Assembly: GCA_029263395.1 (NCBI GenBank)
Contig: JAJCXO010000116.1
Coordinates: forward strand, 1 to 39,955
Direction of reading: 5' to 3'
DNA: 39,955 bases
DNA from: Acidobacteriota bacterium
Lineage (GTDB): Bacteria > Acidobacteriota > Thermoanaerobaculia > Multivoradales > J023
Made by a program: the position numbers and the translations under genes. The notes under the pieces were generated by a model. It was given only the letters and a program-made list of their open reading frames with translations, made no database searches and was not told where the DNA came from. Each line of letters starts with the position of its first letter. The stretch's first letter is position 1. Of this stretch, positions 1 to 8,251 are shown in pieces.

Positions 1-1
1 G

Positions 2-370
2 GCACATCCACTACCTGCCGAGCAGATGTTACCCGCCCCGGGTCAGGGTATTCTGGCCATCGAGGTCAAACGCGGCAGCCGCGCCGAGACCTTGTGCCGG
101 GCCCTCGACCATGCCCCCACCGCCGTCGTCGCAGACACCGAACGACGGATCGTCACAGCTTTCGGGGGGGATTGTACGCTGCCACTGGCCGCCTGGGCGC
201 GCCAAGACGGTGAGCAGTTGCGCCTGACAGCATTGTTGGCGACGCCCGACGGACAGTACCTGTGCCGAGCCGAAGGCGTGGGCGCAGATGCCGAGACCGC
301 TGCTCAAACCTGTCTCGAAGCCATGTTGCAGCAAGGAGCCAACGACATTCTCGCTCGCTTGCGGTCATGA
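2..370 (+). CDS. hemC: Hydroxymethylbilane synthase (porphobilinogen deaminase), C-terminal part
   Basis: Only the last ~122 residues lie in the window; the gene starts before base 1 and the reading frame is open from base 2. The enzyme joins four porphobilinogen units into hydroxymethylbilane in cytosolic tetrapyrrole synthesis. Visible are the conserved LPAPGQGILAIE segment (bases ~29-64) and the cofactor-attachment region GGDCTLPLAA, in which the Cys codon at 173-175 should carry the dipyrromethane cofactor. The family usually has GGC; GGDC is a variant that keeps the Cys. The stop codon overlaps the hemD start by 4 bases (ATGA), the usual hemC-hemD coupling. Identification is confident; the N-terminal catalytic Asp region is not visible. 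Confidence 0.95.
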   Translation, partial: AHPLPAEQMLPAPGQGILAIEVKRGSRAETLCRALDHAPTAVVADTERRIVTAFGGDCTLPLAAWARQDGEQLRLTALLATPDGQYLCRAEGVGADAETAAQTCLEAMLQQGANDILARLRS

Positions 371-1146
371 GCGGTTCTGAGCTTCACGGGCAGCGGGTTG
401 TCGTCACGCGGGCGGCTCATCAAGCGGACGCCTTGGTGGAGGCGCTAAAGGACCGTGGCGCCCGGGTTGAACGGTTACCGTTGATCGAGCTCACCCCGCC
501 CCCCTACCCTGACGACCTGCGAATCGCAGCCACCATGGTTCCGACCATCGACTGGCTCGTCTTCACCTCGGCCAACGCGGTGACGGCCTTTCTGCCCCAC
601 GTTCGACGACCGCTAGTGGCTCGCTGTGCCGTAGTGGGTCCTGCGAGCGCGAGCGCCCTCAAGTCTTATGGCATCGAACCTGCTCTCGAGGCTACCCAAT
701 CACGCGCTACTGGGCTGCTTGCTGAGCTGAAGCCATTGTTGCCGACACCGTCGTTGTCGCCACCAGTGCGGGTACTGATCCCGCAAGCCGAAGACGCCCG
801 GCCTGATCTAGTGGATGGCCTACGGGACATTGGAGTCGAGGTGACGGCCTTCGCCGCCTACAGCAAACGCCAACCGCCCGAAGCAGCAGGCAAGGCGGAA
901 AATCTCTTCGCACATAGCCCCATCGGTTGGGTCACTTGCACCAGCCCCCGGATTGCCAGACACTTCGCGGAGCTCTTCGGCGCAGCTTGGCCTCGACGTC
1001 GTGACGAAATGAAAGCGCTGTCGATCGGCCCGGTGACGTCCGAGGCACTGCGAGAGTTCGGCGTGGAGACTGTGGGCGAAGCGGCACAGCCGTCGGACTC
1101 AGGACTTGTCGAGGCGATGTTGAAGGCGGTTGCTGACGCCGCGTAG
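367..1146 (+). CDS. hemD: Uroporphyrinogen-III synthase
   Basis: 259 residues, the usual size for the family. It cyclises hydroxymethylbilane with inversion of ring D to give uroporphyrinogen III. Family features seen are the N-terminal VVVTRAAHQADAL strand, WLVFTSANAV in the first lobe, the second-lobe motif WVTCTSPRIARHF, and SIGPVTSEALREFG near the C-terminus. The start is ATG at 367, overlapping the hemC stop; an in-frame upstream start at 262 would lie inside hemC and is not credible. HemD is poorly conserved in sequence, so the hemC-overlap context is a large part of the evidence. No hemB or hemE follows within the window. Confidence 0.93.
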   Translation: MSGSELHGQRVVVTRAAHQADALVEALKDRGARVERLPLIELTPPPYPDDLRIAATMVPTIDWLVFTSANAVTAFLPHVRRPLVARCAVVGPASASALKSYGIEPALEATQSRATGLLAELKPLLPTPSLSPPVRVLIPQAEDARPDLVDGLRDIGVEVTAFAAYSKRQPPEAAGKAENLFAHSPIGWVTCTSPRIARHFAELFGAAWPRRRDEMKALSIGPVTSEALREFGVETVGEAAQPSDSGLVEAMLKAVADAA

Positions 1147-1345
1147 GCAAGAAGACTTCTAGATCGCCTCGGTGCACGCTGTTGCTCACAGCAGCAGCCC
1201 GCGAGCGAACCTTGTCGCTGTTGGTATGTCAGAATGTGCCAACCGATCTGATCTCTTCCGTCGACGGAGGCGACAGCGTACCCGGCACGCCTGTCGGCAG
1301 CCTGCCGTGCCATGGGATTGACCCAACTACTGATTAGGAGAGCCT

Positions 1346-1780
1346 ATGTCTGGACAAACGAGCAAACCACCTACCTGGTTCTGGATCGTCGGTGGCGTCA
1401 GCTTGGTGTGGAACCTGTTAGGGGTGATGGCCTACATCATGCAGGTCTCGATGAGCCCGGAGGCCTTGGCGGCGTTACCCGAAACGGATCGCAACATGAT
1501 CGAAACGATGCCAGCGTGGGCAACCGGTGCGTTTGCTATCGCCGTCTTCGCCGGTGCAGTGGGTTGTGTCGCCTTGCTGCTGAGAAAGGGTTGGTCCGAG
1601 AGCCTCTTCATCCTCTCCTTGGTCGGTGTCCTGGTTCAGAATACGTACTCTTTTTTGATGACTGATCTGCTCGCGGTGTATGGCCCGACCAAGGCCATTA
1701 TGCCGGCCTTTGTGCTCATTGTCGGGGTCTTTCTGATCTGGTTGTCGCGCATGTCGAAGGTCCGCGGCTGGATCGCCTAG
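1346..1780 (+). CDS. Small four-helix membrane protein of unknown function
   Basis: 144 residues with four predicted membrane segments (about residues 8-30, 57-78, 85-107 and 116-135), short loops and a short basic C-terminus. ATG at 1346 is preceded by a strong AGGAG about 7 bases upstream. Similar small proteins are common in proteobacteria and acidobacteria, sometimes loosely labelled sugar transporter, but I see no substrate-binding motif and assign no function. It stands alone on the plus strand, 200 bases after hemD, and is followed by a hairpin that separates it from the convergent minus-strand pair. A competing ORF in another frame across the same bases has no ribosome-binding site and looks like a shadow. 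Confidence 0.8.
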   Translation: MSGQTSKPPTWFWIVGGVSLVWNLLGVMAYIMQVSMSPEALAALPETDRNMIETMPAWATGAFAIAVFAGAVGCVALLLRKGWSESLFILSLVGVLVQNTYSFLMTDLLAVYGPTKAIMPAFVLIVGVFLIWLSRMSKVRGWIA

Positions 1781-1821
1781 TGGAGCATTGATCCCGTCCA
1801 GCGGTTCCCGTTGGCGCTCCA
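1781..1821. terminator. Candidate bidirectional hairpin terminator
   Basis: An inner stem CCAGCGG (1798-1804) / CCGTTGG (1808-1814), with one G-U pair and a 3-base loop, is enclosed by an outer stem TGGAGC (1781-1786) / GCTCCA (1816-1821). It lies exactly between two convergent stop codons (1780 on plus, 1842 on minus). There is no T-run on either side, so it may act as a Rho-independent-like or protective hairpin. Confidence 0.5.
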
Positions 1822-1841
1822 AGAAACAGCCGGCTCTTGGG

Positions 1842-2666
1842 TCAACCGTCGTCGAGCTGGATCGTGATGTCGAGCGCTTCGGGTTCGCGGACTTCCTCAT
1901 CCGGGAAGACCACCTTGATGGCGAAGACACGGTCGTCGCGCCATTGATCTTCGCGCAGCAACCAGGCGCGGACAAACTCGGCAACGGTACGCCGACTCTG
2001 CTCGCGTACCAAGTCCAGATGGCGCGGATCGCGGGCCCGGCTGATCAACCTAGGAGTGATCGAACGCTGGAGGTCGTCGAGTTGCTCCTCGGCGTCGAAG
2101 CGTAACCAACTCTCTTCGGAGCGCTTCTCCATCCGGTCGGTGTGGATCGCTGGCGGCTGAGTCGGCCGGATCTGCGGCGCGTAGACCACACAGGTCTGAC
2201 CGGTGACTTCGAGCCGCCAGGGATCTGCAAGCTCGAGGTGATACCGATACGTCACCGGAACTTTGATCTCGCTTGCCGTGGTGCCAAGTGACACGATATC
2301 CCACAACACCCGCCGCTCGTCCGAGCGGGTAAAGGTCTCGGTGACGTCGGCAGAAGCCAACTCGAGGAGGCCGCTACCGGAGGTATTGACCTCCGGGATC
2401 GAGGCTAGAAATGTCTCGGTGACATTGCCGGTCAGGAAGCTCTTAGCGATCGTCTCGGCGCGATCCGCCGCGCCGCCGACCATCGAGCCCACCGAGTCCA
2501 CAGCCTGCCCTGCCTGGCGTAGCGTCACGACATAAAACGCCAGCGCGATCAAAGCTAGAGCAATCAAGACCATCGGCCAGCGAAGGCTGACGATGACCTC
2601 CGACCAACCGGCATTCCCATTTGGATTGGCTTGCTGACCTTGTTCGGGTTCTGGAGCTTGGCTCAT
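1842..2666 (-). CDS. Single-pass membrane protein, possibly DUF4230-like
   Basis: 274 residues: a short Gln/Asn/Pro-rich cytoplasmic N-terminus, one membrane helix (about residues 29-48) and a ~220-residue extracytoplasmic domain. The domain pattern (LLELASADVTETF, then a beta-rich VPVTYRYHLEL stretch, WRLEV and VVYAPQI, then a long amphipathic helix with many Arg/Glu) recalls DUF4230-type proteins, but I could not confirm this. Its start codon overlaps the stop of the upstream minus-strand MshEN-domain gene by 4 bases (ATGA), so the two are translationally coupled and probably work together. No catalytic motif is seen. Confidence 0.75.
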   Translation of the reverse strand: MSQAPEPEQGQQANPNGNAGWSEVIVSLRWPMVLIALALIALAFYVVTLRQAGQAVDSVGSMVGGAADRAETIAKSFLTGNVTETFLASIPEVNTSGSGLLELASADVTETFTRSDERRVLWDIVSLGTTASEIKVPVTYRYHLELADPWRLEVTGQTCVVYAPQIRPTQPPAIHTDRMEKRSEESWLRFDAEEQLDDLQRSITPRLISRARDPRHLDLVREQSRRTVAEFVRAWLLREDQWRDDRVFAIKVVFPDEEVREPEALDITIQLDDG

Positions 2667-4261
2667 ATCAGCCGCATCTTATGCTTCAGGATGTAAACCT
2701 CAAAAGCCAGTGCCGCCATGGCGGTGAGTCTACGGAACTCCGCTAGCGGTGAACCGCCGACGCCAGCGTCGAGATTGTCGCCGTAGAAGTAGCACACGAC
2801 CCGCGATCGCAGGGTGACCGGCAGCACGAGACAATCCTTAGGAAACGTGCCCCCCAACCCTTCAGCCAACTGCTGATTGGCGGGTAGCGCCGGCAAGGCA
2901 CCCAGCCAAAAGCTGTCGGCGCTGCGTAAACCGAGAAACACTGAGGGTTTGTTGAGCTCGATGTTGATCGACCGCACCGCATCGCGCTCGATTTCCGGAC
3001 CTTCCCCCCGCCAGCCGACAATAGAGTCTCCCCGAGCCACCAATAACAGCCGACGTTTGAAGTATGGCTCCGAAAAGGCCAAGAGCACATCCGCAATGTC
3101 GTCCCGTATCTCCGCATGTTTGAGCTCGTCGGCTGCAGCCTGCAATCGTTCCTCGAGGTTGCTCTCAGCTCGTAGTCTAGACAAAGCAGGAGACCCCAGC
3201 TCGACAGGCAGGACGGTGGCAGTGACTGGCGTCGCTGAGACTGGCGATGCTGGAGCTGGCGTTGTTGGAACTGGCGCGGTGGTGACGGTAACGCGCGCCA
3301 TTGGAGCCGTCGCCGCCTCGGCCGGCGCTGAATCTGCTGAGACCGGTTGGTTCGAGACAAGTTGGTTGGAGACAGGTTCGAAGGGGGCAGGTTTGAACGG
3401 GACGGGTTCATTGGAGACAGCAGCGTCGACCTGCCCCATCTTCGCCGCCTCGACATCCTTTACCTCACGAGTGAGCCACGGAAGCGGCGTTGGTCTTAGC
3501 AGCATCGGCTCGTCGACCGTGCTGGCAGGAGTGGGCTCATAGTCCGATGAGCGACCGAGCAATGCTGCGTCTTCTTCGTCGAGCTCGATGAAAAGAGTTG
3601 GGGGTGGCGGGCTGGTCCGGGGTGGCAAGGTCGTTGTGGTTGCCTGTTGGTTGAGACGCCGTAAAGCTGACGAAGAGCCTGCCGCTGACTGCGCTGATTC
3701 TGGACCCGGAGAGGAAAGCCCTCGCAACGACTCCGGGATGGGTGTCATCGAGCCTGCTTGCCGCGCTCGGGGTGCTGCGCTCGACGGTGAACGCGGGATC
3801 ACCACGCCCTTGGCCAGAGTCTGGTAACGCTCGGGAATCTTCACGCCATAGTGGCGATTGAGCGCCTCGAAGATCCTCAACTCCACACCGATGCAAGTGC
3901 GCACCATGCAGGAGGTCAGAAAGCCAATCTCATCTTCCTTCAAGGCATCGCCGACGTTGCCTGACGCGACGAAGAGCGTTTTGCCTTTGAGCTCGAAGGG
4001 TACCATGGCGTAACGTAGCGCAAGTTTCGGCGGGATCATCCGAATCACCGCCGCTGGAACATTGGCGAGTTCTGAATTGGACACCGTCTTGGTCGCCCTT
4101 TGCCGGCCGAGGGTCGCCAACAACACATCCTCGGCGACCAAGCCGAGTTCCAGTAACGACGTGCCCAATCGACCTCGCCGCTGTTGTTGATTCCGCACTG
4201 CCTCGTCGAGACGATGCTGCGTTAGCCTGCCGTCAGCGACGAGCATTTCACCGATTCTCAC
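2663..4261 (-). CDS. MshEN (GspE N-terminal)-domain protein with Pro/Thr/Ala linker and C-terminal GAF-like domain
   Basis: 532 residues. Residues 1-140 match the MshEN/T2SSE_N fold, with repeated RIGEMLVADGRLT and RLGTSLLELGLV motifs in the RLGxxL...LG pattern that in some relatives binds cyclic di-GMP. Residues ~150-365 are a low-complexity Pro/Ser/Thr/Ala/Val linker with degenerate repeats, and residues ~370-532 look like a sensory GAF-like domain. There is no GspE ATPase (no Walker A), so it is a regulator or adaptor rather than a secretion ATPase. The start is GTG at 4261, chosen because GGAGGG lies 6 bases upstream; a nearby ATG is immediately followed by a stop. It is coupled by ATGA overlap to the downstream membrane protein. 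Domain 1 is confident and the C-terminal assignment is tentative. Confidence 0.8.
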   Translation of the reverse strand: MRIGEMLVADGRLTQHRLDEAVRNQQQRRGRLGTSLLELGLVAEDVLLATLGRQRATKTVSNSELANVPAAVIRMIPPKLALRYAMVPFELKGKTLFVASGNVGDALKEDEIGFLTSCMVRTCIGVELRIFEALNRHYGVKIPERYQTLAKGVVIPRSPSSAAPRARQAGSMTPIPESLRGLSSPGPESAQSAAGSSSALRRLNQQATTTTLPPRTSPPPPTLFIELDEEDAALLGRSSDYEPTPASTVDEPMLLRPTPLPWLTREVKDVEAAKMGQVDAAVSNEPVPFKPAPFEPVSNQLVSNQPVSADSAPAEAATAPMARVTVTTAPVPTTPAPASPVSATPVTATVLPVELGSPALSRLRAESNLEERLQAAADELKHAEIRDDIADVLLAFSEPYFKRRLLLVARGDSIVGWRGEGPEIERDAVRSINIELNKPSVFLGLRSADSFWLGALPALPANQQLAEGLGGTFPKDCLVLPVTLRSRVVCYFYGDNLDAGVGGSPLAEFRRLTAMAALAFEVYILKHKMRLI

Positions 4262-4493
4262 ATCGAACCCTCCACCTTCTGCGGTCGCAGCCGCCCCTCG
4301 ACCGACGCCCCAGACAGGCTATCTTCACATTCCAGCAGAAATCACGACCAGGCTCAATGTCTCTATACTACTCACCCAGAAATCTGCCAGTTGGCGACCC
4401 AGCCGACAACGCCTTCTAGACCGGTTAAACTCGGCTTATCGCTGCACGGCGACTCGATTCTATCGTTCTCAATCACTTTGGAGTTCCGACACG

Positions 4494-6086
4494 TTGTCCA
4501 CCGAAGCCACTGCTTCTGGCCGTGAGCCGACACGCCCTTTGGAAGCGTTGCGGGAAACGGTGCGAACCGACCGGTTGGTCCAAGGAACACTGGCAGTCCT
4601 GGGCTGTCTCACCTTGCATCATGGGTGGATCGCGGTCGTGCAGTCAACGCCCGCCACCGGAGCTTCTGGCCATCTGGATCATACCCTTGGGCCATTCGTC
4701 GTTCTGCTGTTGACGGTGGTCTCTCTGTGGCGTGGTCTCGATCGGCTTCAACCGGAAGAACGAAGATTCTGGCGCGATGTGTCCGCGGGCATGAGCGGAT
4801 GGCTGGCAGTGGCCGGTATTTACCTCGTAGTTCCGAGCGACCAGCGTTCTCTGGCCATTCAGCTGCTGATCGAGGCTTGCTTCGCAGCCTTCTATATTGC
4901 CTTGGTTTTGGCCGTCGAGCGGCAACCCCACCGCGCCGATCGCTGGCGCCCTACGGACTTGGAAAGACTACTGGCGTGGCCCGCCGTGGTTGGTCTGATC
5001 ATCGGGCTCTTTGGCTACTTCGTCGTCGTTCCGAGACTCGGTCAATCACAAGAGCATGAAATCGTTGGTTCGACCTTCTTGCTCTACACGACCCTCGACG
5101 CCTATCTCGCTGGCCGTTTCCTGGTGCTGTCACGGACGGCACGTCCCATCCGGTGGAAGACGCTCTACTTTCTGCTCGGCTTGGCGATGGCCTTGATCTT
5201 CGTCAACGACCTGCTCGAGTGGCAAGTCCTTTCAGGCCAGCTGAGTGGGCTGGCTCCGCTGCTCGACTATATCTACTACTTCCCGTTTGTTTTAATGGTG
5301 TTGGCACGCTGCCGGCATACTCCGTTTCGTGATCGACGAGCCGATCCCGAAAGCGCTGAACGACCGGAGCTCTACTTCACTCGCCCAAGTGGGCGCACCA
5401 TGACCCACGCAGTGGGCTTCGCCCTACTCCACCTGGCTTGTTACCAGGTCGACTTCTTCCCTGTGGTGCTCAAGCCGGCGCATGAAAGCCTGACCTTCTG
5501 GTTTGTTCTGGGGCTCGGTACCGTCGCCGTGATTCAACATCGGCTGTTGGAGCGCAAGGCCCAGGAACTGTGGCGGACGCGAGAAAAGTTCGAGCTATCG
5601 ATGCGCCACAACGAGCAAGACCTACGATTGATGATCGAGCGTTACCATGCTGAGGAGCAGTTGCGCCTGTCGGAGCAGAAGTTTGCCAAGGCCTTCCACG
5701 TCTGCCCCGACGGTATGGCGATTACGTCCGTGGCCGAAGGGCGCTTTCTTGAAGTCAACGAAGGCTTCGAGCGTCAAAGTGGCTATTCTCGGGACGAGCT
5801 GATTGGGCAAAATGCTCCGTCTTTCGGCTTGTGGGGTATGCCAGGCGAGCGCGATGCGATGTTCGAGATACTGACTAACAAGGGTTCGGTGCGCAATTTT
5901 GAAGGGGCGATGCGTAATCGCTCTGGGGAGCTACGCCAAGTCCTGTTTTCCGCTGAGCAGCTGACCATTGACGGTGAGCGGTACCTGTTGTCGGTCACCC
6001 GTGAAATCACCGAGCCACGGCCAGCTGCTAGACGGCCACCGCCGCAGGCTGAATCACCGTCGCCTCACGAAATATCCTCGCCATGA
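4494..6086 (+). CDS. Multi-pass membrane protein with C-terminal PAS domain and no output domain
   Basis: 530 residues. About ten hydrophobic segments occupy residues ~28-370, followed by a charged helical stretch (370-390) and one PAS domain (about 393-505; FAKAFHVCPDGMAIT, LEVNEGFERQSGYSRDELIG, YLLSVTREITE). A histidine kinase, GGDEF or other output domain would normally follow such a PAS, but the protein ends in a short Pro-rich tail. TTG at 4494 is the only reasonable start; GGAG lies 10 bases upstream (4480-4483). The stop overlaps the start of the HupE/UreJ-like gene (ATGA), so the two membrane proteins are probably made together. A bound ligand cannot be deduced. It could be a truncated sensor kinase, but codon use and the intact overlap argue for a complete gene. 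Confidence 0.82.
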   Translation: MSTEATASGREPTRPLEALRETVRTDRLVQGTLAVLGCLTLHHGWIAVVQSTPATGASGHLDHTLGPFVVLLLTVVSLWRGLDRLQPEERRFWRDVSAGMSGWLAVAGIYLVVPSDQRSLAIQLLIEACFAAFYIALVLAVERQPHRADRWRPTDLERLLAWPAVVGLIIGLFGYFVVVPRLGQSQEHEIVGSTFLLYTTLDAYLAGRFLVLSRTARPIRWKTLYFLLGLAMALIFVNDLLEWQVLSGQLSGLAPLLDYIYYFPFVLMVLARCRHTPFRDRRADPESAERPELYFTRPSGRTMTHAVGFALLHLACYQVDFFPVVLKPAHESLTFWFVLGLGTVAVIQHRLLERKAQELWRTREKFELSMRHNEQDLRLMIERYHAEEQLRLSEQKFAKAFHVCPDGMAITSVAEGRFLEVNEGFERQSGYSRDELIGQNAPSFGLWGMPGERDAMFEILTNKGSVRNFEGAMRNRSGELRQVLFSAEQLTIDGERYLLSVTREITEPRPAARRPPPQAESPSPHEISSP

Positions 6087-7312
6087 ACCGGCTGGCCTGG
6101 AAGCTGCTCTCGCCAGGAACCCCTTGGGCAAGATGCCTGATGGTGTGTTTGCTGTTGGCCTGTTGTGTCTGCCCCACCGTTTTTGGCCACACCTTCGAGC
6201 TTACCCGGACCCTCGTTTTGTTGCGAACAGACGGCACCTTTCAGGTCGACATGACCTGTGATCTTGATGCCCTGGCCCTCGGTGTGGGACCCAACGTGGA
6301 CTCGGCGGTGCTGGCCGCCGAATTGCGCGCCCTCTCTACTGAGGAGCTGGCGGCGAGAACGGACCACCTAAGGAGTTACTTTCAGCGTCGTATTCGCGTA
6401 CGGTTTGACGGCCAGCCCGAACGATTTGTGGTCAGCTTCCCTGAGTTCGGAACCTTCCTGGCCTCCGAACCGCGTGCCGGTACCGATGATGCCGCCCAGC
6501 CGCTCGCAGCCAGTGTTTTGGGATTGACCGCCCGGCTCGAAGGACACATACCGGCGGGAGCCCGCGAGGTCAGCTTTCGAGCCTCACGCTCGTTTGCGCC
6601 AGTGCGTTTGACAGTGCTCGAAGAAGGGCGCCTCGGCGGCATCCGCGAGCTCTTGGGCTCGGGCACGCCTAGCCGTCCCTACCCTCTAACCCTCGACAAC
6701 GCAGACGCCGAGAGCAGCGCCGTAAACAACTCCACGCCGACCATCCCTGATCGTCTCAACGTCGCTGGTCGTTATCTTGCCCTCGGCTTCTGGCACATCT
6801 TGCCAGCCGGTCTCGACCACATCCTGTTCGTGTTAGGGCTTTTCCTGCTCAGCACCCGCTGGCGTCCCCTCTTGTGGCAAGTCAGTGCCTTCACCTTGGC
6901 CCATACGCTGACGTTGGCGCTCTCGACCTACGGTGTGCTGCAACTACCTTCGAACATCGTCGAACCATTGATCGCCTTGTCTATCGCGTACGTGGCGATC
7001 GAGAACTTGCTGACTACTCGTTTGCATCCCTGGCGGCCGGCGATCGTGTTCGCGTTCGGCCTGCTGCACGGCTTGGGTTTTGCGGGTGTGCTCGGGGAAC
7101 TGGGGCTGCCTGACAATGAACGGCTGACTGCCCTACTGGCGTTCAACGGCGGTGTCGAACTGGGGCAGCTCACCGTGCTGGTTGCGGCTTTCGCCGCGGT
7201 TGGCTGGTTGAGGCATCACAAGCGGTATCGACGATGGGTGGTTGTGCCAGCATCGCTGATGATCGCCGTGATCGGTTTGTATTGGGCAATCGAGCGAACG
7301 TTTTGGGGTTGA
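6083..7312 (+). CDS. HupE/UreJ-type membrane protein
   Basis: 409 residues. A signal-like N-terminus (about 1-38, Cys-rich hydrophobic core) is followed by a ~180-residue extracytoplasmic domain and then a six-to-seven-helix HupE/UreJ_2-type domain (about residues 225-405). Diagnostic motifs are GFWHILPAGLDHILFVLGL, FTLAHTLTLAL, EPLIALSIAYVAIENL and FGLLHGLGFAGVL, with many conserved His and Asp residues typical of this putative metal (Ni/Cu/Co) permease family. The ATG overlaps the stop of the preceding PAS membrane gene. No hydrogenase or urease gene is nearby, so the cargo is unknown. Confidence 0.87.
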   Translation: MNRLAWKLLSPGTPWARCLMVCLLLACCVCPTVFGHTFELTRTLVLLRTDGTFQVDMTCDLDALALGVGPNVDSAVLAAELRALSTEELAARTDHLRSYFQRRIRVRFDGQPERFVVSFPEFGTFLASEPRAGTDDAAQPLAASVLGLTARLEGHIPAGAREVSFRASRSFAPVRLTVLEEGRLGGIRELLGSGTPSRPYPLTLDNADAESSAVNNSTPTIPDRLNVAGRYLALGFWHILPAGLDHILFVLGLFLLSTRWRPLLWQVSAFTLAHTLTLALSTYGVLQLPSNIVEPLIALSIAYVAIENLLTTRLHPWRPAIVFAFGLLHGLGFAGVLGELGLPDNERLTALLAFNGGVELGQLTVLVAAFAAVGWLRHHKRYRRWVVVPASLMIAVIGLYWAIERTFWG

Positions 7313-7331
7313 GGAGGCGACAACGCGAAAC

Positions 7332-7595
7332 CTATTCGATCAAAGCCTGCTCGGTCGCTGCGCTGAAGTCGGCAACCGTCTTCTCGAGAGCGCGATGGAT
7401 GGCCGGAGACTGGTTGTCAGCTGCTGCCAAGGCCCGTCGCGCTGTAGTGAGAGCACGTTCCCAGTCGCCATTGTGGCTATAGGCGTGTGCCAGGGTGTCG
7501 AGAATGATTGGGTTCTCGAAATTGCTCATTTCGCAGGCCTCGAGAGCAACTCTCAGAGCAACGCCAGGATCACGCAAGGTGATGGGCTCGACCAC
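7332..7595 (-). pseudogene. TPR-repeat fragment, 5'-truncated
   Basis: 87 codons matching the extreme C-terminus of TPR proteins (LRDPGVALRVALEAC, NPIILDTLAHAYSHNGDWERALTTARRALAAA). In this phylum such tails are typical of serine/threonine kinase-TPR or sulfatase-TPR proteins. The apparent GTG start at 7595 has no ribosome-binding site and begins mid-repeat. Just upstream, in another frame, a 17-codon piece (ATG on the minus strand near 7650) runs into a stop. It sits in a decayed stretch beside tandem repeats and a sigma-factor fragment. It could instead be a real very small TPR protein, but a remnant is more likely. Confidence 0.5.
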
Positions 7596-7705
7596 TAGGA
7601 GGCCGCTTCGAAGATCTTACGTTCGTTGCCGTCGAATGCCTGGCTCATGACGACCAAGGTTATCGCTAATGGTGTGCATGGGTGGCTCGAAAGAACAACA
7701 CTTCC

Positions 7706-7873
7706 GCACCGGGTGTGAAGGAGTTGCTCAAACGAGTATCGGCTTTGCACCGCGTGTAAACGAGTTGCTCAAACGAGCAACGGCTTCGCACCGCGTGTAA
7801 ACGAGTTGCTCAAACGAGCAACGGCTTTGCACCGCGTGTAAACGAGTTGCTCAAACGAGCAACGGCTTCGCAC
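7706..7873. repeat. Four 41-bp tandem repeats, each with a perfect hairpin
   Basis: Units are 7706-7746, 7747-7787, 7788-7828 and 7829-7869, followed by 4 bases of a fifth. Units 2-4 differ only at the last base (C/T); unit 1 is diverged. Each unit contains GTTGCTC-AAAC-GAGCAAC, a 7-bp stem with a 4-base loop (broken in unit 1, where GCAAC is GTATC). All frames carry stops across the array on the plus strand except a chance 100-codon frame starting inside unit 4, so this is non-coding. There are no unique spacers, so it is not a CRISPR array. Confidence 0.9.
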
Positions 7874-7998
7874 GCAGATTTAGAGGAATGGTTCAAACTT
7901 GCAAAACTTCCCCGCCCGGGTGTTGATGAGGCGAGGCGAAAGGCCGCAGATGGCTCTAATGGGTCAACAACCAATGGTACTTTGCCAGCATTTCCTCG

Positions 7999-8154
7999 AG
8001 CGACTGGTGGAAAGATGAAGACTTGTCCACATTCAACTCGATCGTCGGCCTCAGTATCCCGGCGACTGCCGAGGCCATGGGCACGTCGTCAGCCACCGTC
8101 AAACGCGACTGGGTCTACGCTCGGGCGTGGCTTTACGAACGCATGATGGATTGA
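7999..8154 (+). pseudogene. Remnant of an ECF sigma factor (region 4 / helix-turn-helix tail)
   Basis: In the frame ending at the TGA at 8152-8154 the translation contains GLSIPATAEAMGTSSATV followed by KRDWVYARAWLYERMMD. This matches the C-terminal sigma-4 helix-turn-helix and tail of the ECF sigma factors abundant in Acidobacteria and Planctomycetes (pattern GLSxxETAEALGVSxxTVKRDWxxARAWLxxEL). Only ~35 residues are recognisable; upstream the frame degrades and no start or sigma-2 region exists. It lies directly after the tandem repeats, near a TPR remnant; sigma factors of this kind are often paired with TPR kinases. Confidence 0.65.
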
Positions 8155-8196
8155 AGCCAGCCGAGACCGACAACGCCAAGCCCAGGACATCCGTAT

Positions 8197-8211
8197 ACCT
8201 GGTATCCAGGT
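8197..8211. promoter_or_regulatory. Palindrome upstream of the Asp-box protein gene
   Basis: ACCTGG-TAT-CCAGGT, a perfect 6+3+6 inverted repeat, lies 40 bases before the GTG start at 8252. It is suited to an operator, or to a short hairpin in the leader. No regulator gene is adjacent. Confidence 0.35.
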
Positions 8212-8251
8212 CTTGCGATTATCTAATGATGACAGGGTGAGGGAGGTACCT

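Noticed and set aside
2-1146. Link between the hemCD genes and the HemW-like/TonB receptor genes 28 kb downstream.
   Set aside because: Housekeeping tetrapyrrole synthesis is always present; distance and intervening unrelated genes give no support for a functional unit.
7706-7873. CRISPR array.
   Set aside because: The units are directly contiguous with no unique spacers, and no cas genes are in the window.
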